From an uncultured Clostridium sp. (GTDB taxonomy: Bacteria; Bacillota; Clostridia; TANB77; CAG-508), in NCBI GenBank assembly GCA_900553985.1, contig USFW01000002.1, forward strand, positions 37,492 through 101,491: 64,000 bases of DNA. The letters run 5' to 3'. Below the pieces are notes generated by a model. It did no database searches. It saw nothing but the letters and a program-made list of their open reading frames with translations, and had not been told where the DNA came from. The position numbers were made by a program, and so were the translations under genes. Positions 9,697-19,032 of the stretch are shown in pieces (position 1 is the first letter of the stretch; each line of letters starts with the position of its first letter).

Positions 9697-9783
9697 TATT
9701 AGTATTCATAGGAAATGAGAATAAGCAGATGTGGTTTGCCACTTTTAATCCACAACGTTAGTTGTGAGTGAGGAGGTGGTACT

Positions 9784-9894
9784 ATGATAGAAGTTGTTTT
9801 ATTAGAAATAATATACTTACTTTTATTTGTTATAGTTGTCGAAACTATTATAGTATTTGCCTTAATTATACTGGTTATAATTTTAAGCAAATAG
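9784..9894 (+). CDS. 36-residue hydrophobic peptide, possible type I toxin
   Basis: The ORF starts after a very strong AGGAGGTGGTACT site and encodes an almost wholly membrane-spanning peptide (MIEVVLLEIIYLLLFVIVV to VIILSK). A sharp terminator follows at once. Size, hydrophobicity, strong ribosome site and mRNA end-to-end inverted repeats are all features of type I toxin genes such as those of the TxpA or Fst groups, but I see no direct sequence match. An antisense RNA would be expected and cannot be proved from sequence. Confidence 0.5.
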   Translation: MIEVVLLEIIYLLLFVIVVETIIVFALIILVIILSK

Positions 9895-9895
9895 A

Positions 9896-9940
9896 CAATA
9901 AAAAAACACATCTGTACTTGACGGTTAGGTGTGTTTTTTT
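9896..9940 (+). terminator. Terminator of the peptide gene
   Basis: AAAACACATCT pairs with AGGTGTGTTTT, followed by TTTTTACAT. It is a clear intrinsic terminator. Confidence 0.8.
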
Positions 9941-10024
9941 ACATATATAACTGGCAAACCACGTTTGTGGTTTCTCCATTTCCTATTTTTATTATAATCA
10001 AATTTATTGAAAAAGTCAATATAA

Positions 10025-10074
10025 ATTGCAATTTATTATTTTTTTCTAAATTGCAATTTATTATTTTTTTCTAA
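10025..10074. repeat. 25-bp tandem duplication
   Basis: Two exact 25-base copies (10025-10049 and 10050-10074) each contain TTGCAATTTATTATTT. The second overlaps the last codon of the next leftward gene. It is probably a simple duplication at an element edge. Confidence 0.7.
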
Positions 10075-10883
10075 TATTCTAATTGTTGTTTCTTTCTAAC
10101 ATATAATACTTTCATTTTATATTGAACTCTCAATGGAATAGGCATAGTAGACCAACCTGTAATAAATTCATTAACTTTTAAAGGCAAATCTATTTTGTTT
10201 TTTTCTTCTGTAACTTTTGGTTGAATTTTGCTTAATTCTATTGTATTATCTGTTCTTAATACAATCTCATCTTTTGTTATATTTATTATTTCTGCTTCAC
10301 TATAATTAAAGTGAAAAACACTTCCTTTAGGAATATCATATAAATTCAGCTGTTCAACTGTTCCTCCTACATAATTAGTTTCAATCCTTATTCCACATAC
10401 TAAATCATAATCTTCCGTTTCATCATCAGTTATATTTAAATTGTTAAAATCTGTAAAGTTGAGATATTGTTCTATCTCATATTCATTATTGAGCTGTTGT
10501 TGAATTTCTTCATTTCTTATATTAGTTACAATTTCTTTATTTTTAACAAAAGCAACGAAATTATTATAAAATTCTTGCCAGTTATTCGGACAATATTCTA
10601 TTCCAGCATATCTTTTTGCTCCATTATTGTTTGTTTTTATTAAAATAGACCACCCTGATTCAGGACTAATACTTTTTACAAAAAAATTTTTCCACTCGTT
10701 AGATATTGATACTAAATATGTTACGAATTTATAAAATGCTTCACTATCTATATTGTGCTTTTCAACAAGCTTTGTTCCATTTATAAAATGTTTAATTTCG
10801 TTTTCATTTATTCTAAATTTATCGTTACCTATGACTATCACTAATTCATTAACATCTTGTTCAAAATATACTGGATTATTCAT
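10071..10883 (-). CDS. Unknown 270-residue cargo protein
   Basis: I recognise no family. It is soluble and acidic, mixed alpha/beta, with no signal peptide or membrane segment; notable stretches are ISPESGWSILIKTNNNG and GSVFHFNYSEAEI. The start follows AGGAGAACATAGA. It is the last gene of a leftward set with the next two and is probably translated with them. Its stop lies in the tandem repeat. Confidence 0.65.
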   Translation of the reverse strand: MNNPVYFEQDVNELVIVIGNDKFRINENEIKHFINGTKLVEKHNIDSEAFYKFVTYLVSISNEWKNFFVKSISPESGWSILIKTNNNGAKRYAGIEYCPNNWQEFYNNFVAFVKNKEIVTNIRNEEIQQQLNNEYEIEQYLNFTDFNNLNITDDETEDYDLVCGIRIETNYVGGTVEQLNLYDIPKGSVFHFNYSEAEIINITKDEIVLRTDNTIELSKIQPKVTEEKNKIDLPLKVNEFITGWSTMPIPLRVQYKMKVLYVRKKQQLEY

Positions 10884-10905
10884 TTCTATGTTCTCCTAAT
10901 ATTCA

Positions 10906-11355
10906 TTATTTTTTAAATATACATTTTATCTTATTGAATATTTTTGTAAATAAAGACTCTTTATATTCAACCATTGCTACATTATCACTAGTATTATCAG
11001 TTTCAATATTAATTTGTTTTTTGTTTTTAAAAATATCATTTGGATTATATTTTTCATATTTTTCTTTTTCAAGTTTTTCCATATCATATTTTTCTTTTTC
11101 TTCAATTCGTTGTTTTTGATAGTCAGTAGCCCAGTATTCTTTAAAAACATTAGCTAAAATCGCTTTTGCCTCTTTTGAAATATTTTGTTCCGACAATGGC
11201 TTTTCTTCATCTATTTCAAAGTTATAATCTTCTTTCATATTATCTAGCCACAATAATAATTTTTCACTTGGGATTTTATTTACATCATCTTGATTTGTAT
11301 ATTTTAGTATTTCTACTACTTCTCTATATGCACAAGCATAATTTTCAGCTACCAT
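10906..11355 (-). CDS. Unknown 149-residue cargo protein
   Basis: Not recognised. Helical and charged. A Lys/Glu-rich stretch (EEKEKYDMEKLEKEKYEKY) near residue 95 suggests a coiled coil, and the end TKIFNKIKCIFKK is basic and amphipathic, like a membrane-touching tail. An AAAGGAGAATATAA site precedes the start. It lies 22 bases upstream of the 270-residue gene. Confidence 0.6.
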   Translation of the reverse strand: MVAENYACAYREVVEILKYTNQDDVNKIPSEKLLLWLDNMKEDYNFEIDEEKPLSEQNISKEAKAILANVFKEYWATDYQKQRIEEKEKYDMEKLEKEKYEKYNPNDIFKNKKQINIETDNTSDNVAMVEYKESLFTKIFNKIKCIFKK

Positions 11356-11374
11356 ATTTATATTCTCCTTTGTT

Positions 11375-11752
11375 TTATTTATCTAATTCATCTAATGATG
11401 ATTCTCTTAGGGCTTCTAATTCATCCTCTACTCTTCGAGCTTCTTTCTTATCTTGAGTAGGTGTATTTATAGTTGCCTTTCCAATATCTATTGCAGTAAA
11501 TCTTGGTTTTGGCAGAGGTTCTGCAAAAGCTTTTGAAAAACTGAATCCGCCTAATCCACCAAATCGCATATCTAGTGTTTCTCGTGCTTTTCTTTCTTGA
11601 TCTCTCTTCCTTGTTTGTTCTGTCAAATCCCAACTATCAATCTTAGTTTCACTTGATTCGCTTTTATCTATATATGTTCCTTCTAAATTTTTCTTTTCAA
11701 TATTTGCATCTAATGGTTGTGTTCCTTCGATACTTTTACTCATTTTTTTCAC
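11375..11752 (-). CDS. Unknown 125-residue cargo protein
   Basis: Not recognised. Low-complexity, Lys/Glu/Ser-rich and probably largely disordered, with a glycine-rich centre (MRFGGLGGFSFSKAF). A GAGGTG site lies before the start. It sits 19 bases from the next gene, so both belong to one transcript. Confidence 0.55.
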   Translation of the reverse strand: MKKMSKSIEGTQPLDANIEKKNLEGTYIDKSESSETKIDSWDLTEQTRKRDQERKARETLDMRFGGLGGFSFSKAFAEPLPKPRFTAIDIGKATINTPTQDKKEARRVEDELEALRESSLDELDK

Positions 11753-11811
11753 CTCATAATAATTATAACATTTCTAATTTTTATTGTAAACAGTAACAGA
11801 ACAATAAAATG

Positions 11812-12111
11812 CTAAATTTTCAAATTATTGAACAAATACAATGCAACTTTATTTTGTGATGTTGTTTCCATCTCCATAAGTTTAGCCATTGCAAACATTA
11901 CAAGTTTATATTTTGCAAAGTTTATTAAAGTAGTTCTATATTCTTCGTCAATATCCTTTAACATTTTATCAAATTTTTCATAGTTTTCTCTAGTGTTGTA
12001 TATAAGACCTGACCATTTACTTTGGCTCATACATATTGCTAGTCTTAATTTATCTTTTATATCCATATCATTTATCATATTTATTAAATATTCAACTTTT
12101 TCGTTTTCCAT
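11812..12111 (-). CDS. Unknown 99-residue helical protein beside the relaxase
   Basis: Not recognised. All-helical prediction with no membrane segment. It starts 18 bases after the relaxase gene ends, with a GGAGGTAATTAGAAT site. The position suggests an accessory mobilization protein, but nothing in the sequence proves it. Confidence 0.6.
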   Translation of the reverse strand: MENEKVEYLINMINDMDIKDKLRLAICMSQSKWSGLIYNTRENYEKFDKMLKDIDEEYRTTLINFAKYKLVMFAMAKLMEMETTSQNKVALYLFNNLKI

Positions 12112-12129
12112 ATTCTAATTACCTCCATA

Positions 12130-13515
12130 TTAAAATCTTGTATTATTTTTCTTTCTATTTTTCTCAGTTTTGTTTTCATTTGGCATAGTTACTTTTCTAT
12201 AAATATTATTGGCTATTTCATTATCGTTGTCATCAAATATTCCGTTTTTATATAAATCATCACTAACTATTTTATAATTTTCATTTTTATCATAGCATAT
12301 TCGCTTGTGGAAATGGCTCATAATATTATGCCAAAAGTCTTTAAATTTTTTCAGCTCTTGTTTTATTTTTTCCTTTTCAGCCTGTAATTTGTTTATAATT
12401 TTATCTTTAGTTGATAATTTATTTTTTAGATTACTAATTTCATCATCTTTTAACTCTAACTGATATTTAAGAGAACGATTTTCTTGTGCTATCTCAAAAG
12501 AATTATGCTCAAAATCCTTAATTGCTATATTTAAGTCATTTACACTTCTAACAGTTTTAGTAATATCTTTTACGTCTTTAGTATAATTTTTAAGTTTCTG
12601 GACATCCTCGTTTGAAATAATCATATTATTTTTGTTTAGCTTAGTAGGTTTTAAATTATCTAATATTGCATTAACATCTTTACTATAATTATCAAGTTGT
12701 TTTGTTTGATTATTAGCTTTTGCAAGTTTTTGTTCTTTCTGTTCTAGTTGTTTCTTTATTTTTCTATAATCTTCCATATCCTTAACATTTATATCTTGAT
12801 TTCTGCCTTTTTGTTTTTCTTTTAATTTTGTATCAACTTCATAAAACTTGTTATAGGACTTAATACAAGCATTTCTCATTTTATCTTGTATTTCAGTTAA
12901 TGAGTTTTTAGTAAATACTTGTGATTTTCCAACTTGTTTTTTCATTCCTCTTTTGCAATTCTCAATAATCGGTACTCCAACAATGTGTAAATGAGGAGAT
13001 GTTTCATCAAAATGTATTGTAGCATTTGCTATTTTAAAAGTTGGCACAATTTTGGTTAAGTCCTTTATTTGTTCATTATATACATCAATCATTTTTAATC
13101 TATATTCTTGGTCTTTATCATTCCAAAAATCCATATCTCCAAGTTCTATTATAATTTCACAAGCTATATCATTTTGTGAATCGCATACTTTTGTAAAATA
13201 ATTATTTATTTTCCTATCATCTCTAGTTTGTTTATTGTTATATTCAATACGAGATTTTTCAAATTCTCTTAAATATAGTTCTTGCACATCATTTACAATA
13301 TTTTCTGTACCATAAATAACTCTAATCAATTCTTTTTCATTATCATAATCTCTTAAATTATGCTTATTAATTCTAGATAAATCGTTTGCATTTTGAATCG
13401 CATTATTTGATAGAGAAGTAGTACCAGATACATTATCTTTTGATACTCTTTTGGCTAATTTGCTTTTGTTTTTATCACTACCTAAGTGAAATGAATATGC
13501 TAGTTCTTGTTCCAT
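12130..13515 (-). CDS. MobV-family relaxase (Pre/Mob type)
   Basis: Relaxase that nicks oriT and pilots DNA strand transfer. The first half shows the MobV signatures: an N-terminal FHLGSDKNKSK/NLRDYDNEKE block and the metal-binding HFDETSPHLHIVGVP near residue 180. The second half (from about residue 250) is a long coiled coil (QLELKDDEISNLKNKLSTKD). It has 461 residues from the ATG at 13515, chosen for the AAGGGGG site before it; a longer reading lacks one. The oriT-like structures lie directly upstream. Confidence 0.88.
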   Translation of the reverse strand: MEQELAYSFHLGSDKNKSKLAKRVSKDNVSGTTSLSNNAIQNANDLSRINKHNLRDYDNEKELIRVIYGTENIVNDVQELYLREFEKSRIEYNNKQTRDDRKINNYFTKVCDSQNDIACEIIIELGDMDFWNDKDQEYRLKMIDVYNEQIKDLTKIVPTFKIANATIHFDETSPHLHIVGVPIIENCKRGMKKQVGKSQVFTKNSLTEIQDKMRNACIKSYNKFYEVDTKLKEKQKGRNQDINVKDMEDYRKIKKQLEQKEQKLAKANNQTKQLDNYSKDVNAILDNLKPTKLNKNNMIISNEDVQKLKNYTKDVKDITKTVRSVNDLNIAIKDFEHNSFEIAQENRSLKYQLELKDDEISNLKNKLSTKDKIINKLQAEKEKIKQELKKFKDFWHNIMSHFHKRICYDKNENYKIVSDDLYKNGIFDDNDNEIANNIYRKVTMPNENKTEKNRKKNNTRF

Positions 13516-13540
13516 CAAAAGCACCCCCTTGAAGATTCTT

Positions 13541-13660
13541 TTTAAGCCGAAGGCTCTATAAAAATACGAAGTATTTTTCACAGGACTTTGGCTCTGTCAT
13601 AAGTCCTAACCCCCTATGAGTTTTGACATACTATCAAAACTCGGGGGGCTCTGCAAGGCA
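13541..13660. promoter_or_regulatory. oriT-like structured region
   Basis: Four adjacent inverted repeats lie between recombinase and relaxase: AGCCGAAGGCT, AAAAATAC-GAA-GTATTTTT, AGGACTT/AAGTCCT (13582-13607), and GAGTTTTG/CAAAACTC (13618-13642) followed by GGGGGG. MobV origins of transfer have this design, upstream of the mob gene with a hairpin near the nick. The nick site is not known. Confidence 0.6.
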
Positions 13661-13799
13661 ATAAAATTTACTTTTTCAAAGATAAATTTTATCCAAATTA
13701 ACTATCGCCACTTTCATTTTTGCTAATTGCAAAAACAAAACGTGCCACGTTAATTTGATTGTTGCAACAAAGAAAATTTATAAGTAATAGTTGCAACAA

Positions 13800-15734
<1,935 letters not shown>

Positions 15735-15898
15735 CTAACAAAAAAGACATCAAAAGTACAAACTAATACTAATGACATCTCTGTAAAATTTCTATTTTAA
15801 AATGCAATTTTTTCAAAATCATATAATCATCTCCATAAACATAATTGGTTTACTTTGATTATTATATCATAATTTGTAAAAATGTCAAATACTGGTAT

Positions 15899-16168
15899 TT
15901 ATATGTTTTTTATATATTCTTCTAATTCTGATAATTTAATCTTTTTAGTTAAATTTGAAATATATACATCATTTGAATAATTAAAAACTAAGAATGCAAT
16001 ATTTTTAATTATTACTCTATGTGGTTCAATATATGTGAGATTAGTTTTTTCAATTTTTCTAATACTACCATTAATAAAAGTAGGAGTAACTTTAGAAAAT
16101 TCACATATAAATTCTAGTCTTTGCTTTAGACTTTCTTCAAATTGTAGTTCTTGCTTAATTATCTTCAT
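15899..16168 (-). CDS. Unknown 89-residue protein
   Basis: Not recognised. It is a small mixed alpha/beta protein with no membrane segment (FSKVTPTFINGSIRKIEK; NYSNDVYISNLTKKIK). The start follows GAAAGGATGGTGCAAGTAA. It lies between the mobilizable element and the prophage left end, in what was host DNA just downstream of tRNA-Leu before the prophage arrived. Confidence 0.55.
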   Translation of the reverse strand: MKIIKQELQFEESLKQRLEFICEFSKVTPTFINGSIRKIEKTNLTYIEPHRVIIKNIAFLVFNYSNDVYISNLTKKIKLSELEEYIKNI

Positions 16169-16220
16169 TTACTTGCACCATCCTTTCGATTGGATGATTT
16201 TAATATTGTTTATAGACAAC

Positions 16221-16256
16221 AAAAAAATCAACCAGATTTTATTTTCTGATTGATTT
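16221..16256 (-). terminator. Ancestral tRNA-Leu terminator, now cut off at the prophage left end
   Basis: On the minus strand AATCAATCAGA pairs with TCTGGTTGATT (one G-T), followed by a T run. Before the prophage inserted, this lay about 40 bases after the tRNA-Leu CCA end, as expected for its terminator. It now sits 38 kb away from the tRNA. Confidence 0.65.
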
Positions 16257-16296
16257 TGTATCAATTCTGTTCTATTAGTTCGAACAGATACGTCAT

Positions 16297-16311
16297 TGGT
16301 ACCGATGGTGG
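16297..16311. repeat. attL core of the prophage
   Basis: TGGTACCGATGGTGG is identical to the last 15 bases of tRNA-Leu at the right end. The bases on either side differ between the two copies. Confidence 0.9.
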
Positions 16312-16369
16312 ATTACTCATATCTTTTGTATTATGCTATTTTCAATAGTTTTACTTGTCGTTTTTCTAA

Positions 16370-16389
16370 TTTGGGTAAATTTTGGGTAA
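16370..16389 (+). promoter_or_regulatory. Integrase arm-type sites, left
   Basis: Two copies of TTTGGGTAA with an 11-base period, followed by TCTAC. The same pair, period and tail recur at the right end (54580-54599), with a further single copy. This is the pattern of arm-binding sites for a tyrosine integrase. Confidence 0.65.
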
Positions 16390-16409
16390 TCTACGATACA
16401 ATTATATTT

Positions 16410-16544
16410 CTATAGCATTTTATTTATAATTTTTATTCTAGCAACATTCACTACTTTAATAAAAGTCTTTCTAAATATCCTTACTACAATTCTTTCTTTC
16501 CAATTTAATTCTTTTACTATTTCTTCTACTACTGCATCTTTCAT
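16410..16544 (-). CDS. Small basic helical prophage protein (44 residues)
   Basis: MKDAVVEEIVKELNWKERIV continues as an amphipathic, Lys/Arg/Ile-rich helix. An AAAAGGAGAAATTTAT site precedes it, and a good promoter (TTGTAA-18-TATAAT) lies about 80 bases upstream. Similar small proteins occur at the ends of Clostridia prophages; function unknown. It is transcribed toward attL, apart from the late genes, so it is probably a lysogenic gene. Confidence 0.6.
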   Translation of the reverse strand: MKDAVVEEIVKELNWKERIVVRIFRKTFIKVVNVARIKIINKML

Positions 16545-16621
16545 ATAAATTTCTCCTTTTATTAATCTAAAGAGCTCTTCTGTTTTGTATTTTATAATAA
16601 ATTTTATAAAAATGAGAAAAA

Positions 16622-16651
16622 ATTATACGAAAGTGCCTTTACATTTTACAA
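16622..16651 (-). promoter_or_regulatory. Promoter of the 44-residue gene
   Basis: On the minus strand, TTGTAA, 18 bases, TATAAT. Two TGTCG repeats with a 10-base period sit just upstream (about 16656-16670), a motif that recurs at two other prophage promoters. Confidence 0.6.
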
Positions 16652-16682
16652 AACGACATTTTTCGACAAGAGTTGTACAATT

Positions 16683-16916
16683 TTAGGGTATTTTTTTAAT
16701 TATTTCGATTTCTCCTGTTTCGTACAAATCTGTAATTTTTTCCTTTAATGTATCTGCTATTACTAGCATTTCTATAAATAATATCTTGTCTGTTTCTATT
16801 TTGTTATTCTCTAAGTCTTGTAGCCTTCTTCTGTCTATTCCTGTTTCTTCTGCTAAGTAATTTAAACTTAACCCAGATTTTTCTCTTGCTTCTTTTATTT
16901 TTAATTTTACTATCAT
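16683..16916 (-). CDS. XRE-family helix-turn-helix regulator
   Basis: 77 residues, a single Cro/CI-type domain: IKEAREKSGLSLNYLAEETG then IDRRRLQDLENNKIE. There is no sensor domain. The start at 16916 follows AGGTGGTTTT. That ribosome site is sequestered by an upstream inverted repeat, suggesting translational control. It sits in the lysogenic left arm and may control the neighbouring genes. Confidence 0.8.
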   Translation of the reverse strand: MIVKLKIKEAREKSGLSLNYLAEETGIDRRRLQDLENNKIETDKILFIEMLVIADTLKEKITDLYETGEIEIIKKIP

Positions 16917-16918
16917 AA

Positions 16919-16951
16919 AACCACCTCTGCTTATTGTTTGCAAAGGTGGTT
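16919..16951 (-). promoter_or_regulatory. Hairpin that hides the ribosome site of the XRE gene
   Basis: On the minus strand AACCACCT pairs with AGGTGGTT, closing about 17 bases. The second arm is the Shine-Dalgarno sequence of the XRE gene and is followed by TTATG. It may also act as a terminator for the upstream 57-residue gene. Confidence 0.55.
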
Positions 16952-16955
16952 ACTG

Positions 16956-17129
16956 TTATACTTTTTTTGCTAGTTTTATTATTTTTCTAAAACTCCTTGT
17001 TTGTGACATTGCTTTTAAACTTTCTCCAGATAAAATTAAATAATAATTCGTTAGTTTTCTATATTCTTTTTCATTCTTTATTTTCATTAGTTTTATCATT
17101 TGCAGGGATTTTTTATACATTTCTTGCAT
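16956..17129 (-). CDS. Unknown 57-residue prophage protein
   Basis: Not recognised. Helical and basic (MQEMYKKSLQMIKLMKIK; MSQTRSFRKIIKLAKKV), without a membrane segment. The start follows GGAGATGATAGT. An extended -10 (TGTTATACT) and TTGCGACA/TTCGACA repeats lie upstream, as before the moron gene in the tail region, so both may be expressed in the lysogen. Confidence 0.55.
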   Translation of the reverse strand: MQEMYKKSLQMIKLMKIKNEKEYRKLTNYYLILSGESLKAMSQTRSFRKIIKLAKKV

Positions 17130-17198
17130 ACTATCATCTCCTTTTAAATAGTATAACATTTTATGTTGACTTTGTCGCAAGAAATTTGTCGAAAAGAA

Positions 17199-17219
17199 AA
17201 AGAACTATTGCTAGTTCTC
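17199..17219 (-). terminator. Terminator overlapping the stop of the MazF-like gene
   Basis: On the minus strand AGAACTA-GCAA-TAGTTCT is followed by TTTTTCTTTT. The first arm includes the TAG stop codon of the gene. Confidence 0.75.
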
Positions 17220-17570
17220 TTTTAAATAATTTTCGAAAGCATTTAAAAATCTTACTAAATCTTCTTCCTCTACTTCTCCTATTTTTTTATTTATATTATC
17301 ACTTGGTATTTGCATTAATTGGTCGCATTTCACAATACTATCTACCATTAAATTATTGCTACTGTCTTTTTTTATTTCTTCATTATATTTAAATATAGAA
17401 TTTTCTTTGCTTTTGCTTAAATTAGAAGATACCACAAATCCAAAATAATCTGCTGGTACTACATTTCCATCATCATCTATTATTACAAATAAATGACTTT
17501 TCACTGTATTGTTTTCTTCTCTTTTTATTGCTTCTGATGCAAAAACTATATCTCCCATTTGGTACTGCAT
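17211..17570 (-). CDS. PemK/MazF-like toxin domain protein
   Basis: 119 residues. The start (YQMGDIVFASEAIKREEN) and the core (SHLFVIIDDDGNVVPADYFGFVVSSNLSKS) follow the PemK/MazF pattern of endoribonuclease toxins, though divergent. It is the second gene of a pair whose first gene codes a 50-residue protein, the usual antitoxin-toxin order, with two promoters upstream. It is probably a prophage maintenance module. Moderate confidence in the family, lower in toxin activity. Confidence 0.65.
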   Translation of the reverse strand: MQYQMGDIVFASEAIKREENNTVKSHLFVIIDDDGNVVPADYFGFVVSSNLSKSKENSIFKYNEEIKKDSSNNLMVDSIVKCDQLMQIPSDNINKKIGEVEEEDLVRFLNAFENYLKEN

Positions 17571-17596
17571 TCTTACTACATCTCCTTTTGCTTATT

Positions 17597-17749
17597 TTAA
17601 CTATAATTCTCTGATTTTCCTTTGTGGATTTCTTTTTCAACAGGGAACTCCTTGAAAGCAATAGTATGAGATTTTATAAGACCTTTTTCTTTTGCAAGTA
17701 AAACTAATCTCTTAGCATTTTTTTGAATTTCACTAGTATTTGTTTTCAT
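17597..17749 (-). CDS. Putative antitoxin partner (50 residues)
   Basis: The sequence begins MKTNTSEIQKNAKRLVLLAK and ends with a charged, likely disordered tail (HKGKSENYS). Its GGAGGGGGTACT site is strong. It lies 26 bases upstream of the MazF-like gene. Small size, first position and promoters favour an antitoxin; there is no family match that I can name. Confidence 0.55.
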   Translation of the reverse strand: MKTNTSEIQKNAKRLVLLAKEKGLIKSHTIAFKEFPVEKEIHKGKSENYS

Positions 17750-17778
17750 AGTACCCCCTCCTTTTTTATTTATACATT

Positions 17779-17862
17779 ATTATATCACAAAAAATATATA
17801 ATTTCAAATATATATTTTGTACTTCTTTATTATTATATATACTTATTTTTTTTAATTGTCAA
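17779..17862 (-). promoter_or_regulatory. Two tandem promoters for the toxin-antitoxin pair
   Basis: On the minus strand: TTGACA (17857-17862), 17 bases, TATATA; and nearer, TTGAAA (17802-17807), 17 bases, TATAAT (17779-17784). The rest of the gap to 18055 is AT-rich with no gene that I can see. Confidence 0.65.
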
Positions 17863-18055
17863 TATTTTATTAAGTTTTTTTATTATTTTATACACTTTTT
17901 TCTCTATTATACTTTTTTGCTAAAAAGCTAAAAAAATTGACTCTTCAAAACCTATTTTAAGCCGTTTTTATTTTATTCTAATATACTTACATCCCTTAAT
18001 TTTAAGCCTTTTTTCATAATTTTAAAATATTTTTAACTTTTTTTTGAAAAAAGTA

Positions 18056-18084
18056 TTGACATACTATGCATAGTATAGTACAAT
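18056..18084 (+). promoter_or_regulatory. Strong promoter with a palindromic operator, copy 1
   Basis: TTGACA, 17 bases, TACAAT. The spacer holds a perfect 16-base palindrome, ATACTATGCATAGTAT (18061-18076). A 62-base block with this promoter and the ribosome site is repeated 438 bases downstream with one mismatch. Confidence 0.85.
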
Positions 18085-18117
18085 ATATTTAAGTTAAGAG
18101 AGAAAGGAGGAAAATAA

Positions 18118-18234
18118 ATGATTAATAAAATAAAAAGAGCATTGCTAAATACTAGATTAGCAGCCAAACTAATAGATAAGTATTTAAGCAAACGCCCTAT
18201 AATCCAAATTGCTAACTCTATTAATAAAGATTAG
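18118..18234 (+). CDS. Small basic prophage protein (38 residues)
   Basis: MINKIKRALLNTRLAAKLID then KYLSKRPIIQIANSINKD. An AGGAGG site lies 6 bases before the ATG and an excellent promoter upstream. A 10-bp hairpin (18236-18261) follows the stop. It is basic and helical; function unknown. The gene opens the rightward lysogenic block that is controlled by the palindromic operator. Confidence 0.6.
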   Translation: MINKIKRALLNTRLAAKLIDKYLSKRPIIQIANSINKD

Positions 18235-18235
18235 C

Positions 18236-18261
18236 ACGAGAGAGGTTACTTCCTCTCTTGT
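18236..18261 (+). terminator. Hairpin after the 38-residue gene
   Basis: ACGAGAGAGG pairs with CCTCTCTTGT across a 6-base loop. Only a weak T run follows, so it may be an attenuator instead of a full stop. Confidence 0.5.
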
Positions 18262-18311
18262 ATAAATAATTATATAATATATAATAAAAAAAATCAAGGG
18301 AGGTATTTTTG

Positions 18312-18485
18312 ATGGCAAGAAATTATGAAAAAGAAAGAGAATGGCAATTAAAAAAATATGACCAAATACGAGCTAATATAGACAAAGATCTTGGAACAGC
18401 ATTAAGAAAAAAAATAAAAAGTGAAGGAAAAAGTATTGCTAGTTGGGTTACAGAGAATGCAAAAAAATATTTAAAAGAAAATTAA
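18312..18485 (+). CDS. Small ribbon-helix-helix-like prophage protein (57 residues)
   Basis: The C-terminal half (IRANIDKDLGTALRKKIKSE then GKSIASWVTENAKKYL) follows the Arc-type ribbon-helix-helix pattern seen in small phage repressors: a short strand, helix, G-K-S turn, then helix. A GGGAGGTATTTTTG site precedes the ATG. It lies between the two copies of the palindromic promoter and is a good candidate for the protein that binds that palindrome. This is inference. Confidence 0.6.
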   Translation: MARNYEKEREWQLKKYDQIRANIDKDLGTALRKKIKSEGKSIASWVTENAKKYLKEN

Positions 18486-18493
18486 AAAAAGTA

Positions 18494-18522
18494 TTGACAT
18501 ACTATGCATAGTATAGTATAAT
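18494..18522 (+). promoter_or_regulatory. Consensus promoter with a palindromic operator, copy 2
   Basis: TTGACA, 17 bases, TATAAT, a perfect consensus. The same 16-base palindrome lies in the spacer (18499-18514). It drives the three rightward genes that follow. Confidence 0.88.
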
Positions 18523-18556
18523 ATATTTAAGTTAAGAGAGAAAGGAAATGATTATT

Positions 18557-18751
18557 ATGGTAAAAACAATTTATTATACAGTAGAAAATGGAATAAAAAA
18601 TTTAGAATGGATAGCAAGAGATATAGAAACTAAAGAAGTTGTAAAAGAATTTGAAGATATGCAACAAGCTTTAAAATTTGTAAACGAAAATGAAAATACA
18701 GAATTATATGATAGAACAACAAAACAAGTTTTTGAATTTATAAGAAGATAA
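18557..18751 (+). CDS. Unknown 64-residue prophage protein
   Basis: Not recognised. A compact alpha/beta protein (YYTVENGIKNLEWIARDIE; QALKFVNENENTELYD). I prefer the second ATG (18557) because it is 9 bases from AAAGGA; the first is too close. It follows the consensus promoter directly. Confidence 0.6.
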   Translation: MVKTIYYTVENGIKNLEWIARDIETKEVVKEFEDMQQALKFVNENENTELYDRTTKQVFEFIRR

Positions 18752-18787
18752 AATGTAAATAATTTATTATAAAAGGAGGAATTTAAA

Positions 18788-19030
18788 ATGAGAAAAGTAG
18801 AAGAAAATTTAACACAAGAAGAATTTAATAGTTATTGTGAGGATGTTAGAAATAGAATGGAAAGTGAAACAACATATTATGGGCAAATAGACGAAACAGT
18901 TGCTTATTCTGGAGATTTAAAAGTAAAACATATTTATGGGGATGAAAATGATGAACATGAATCTGTTTTATACGAAGAAAAATACAATGAAGAAAATGAC
19001 ACTGTAACTTATGATATTTGGGAAGATTAA
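18788..19030 (+). CDS. Unknown acidic 80-residue prophage protein
   Basis: Not recognised. Strongly acidic (GDENDEHESVLYEEKYNEEN), with no membrane segment. An AAAAGGAGGAATTTAAA site precedes it. It lies 36 bases after the previous gene and 2 bases before the next, so it is part of the same operon. A DNA-mimic role is conceivable from its charge but unproven. Confidence 0.6.
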   Translation: MRKVEENLTQEEFNSYCEDVRNRMESETTYYGQIDETVAYSGDLKVKHIYGDENDEHESVLYEEKYNEENDTVTYDIWED

Positions 19031-19032
19031 TT

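Larger units (their letters stand above)
9703..9990. repeat. Small unit bounded by imperfect long inverted repeats
   Basis: The left arm (9703-9741) and right arm (9952-9990) match as inverted repeats over about 35 bases with small gaps; GTGGTTTGCCA / TGGCAAACCAC at the inner ends is perfect, and AGGAAATG..AGAA / TTCTCCATTTCCT lies at the outer ends. They enclose only a 36-residue hydrophobic ORF and its terminator. This could be a tiny MITE-like element, or 5'-3' pairing that folds a type I toxin mRNA into an inactive form. Confidence 0.5.
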
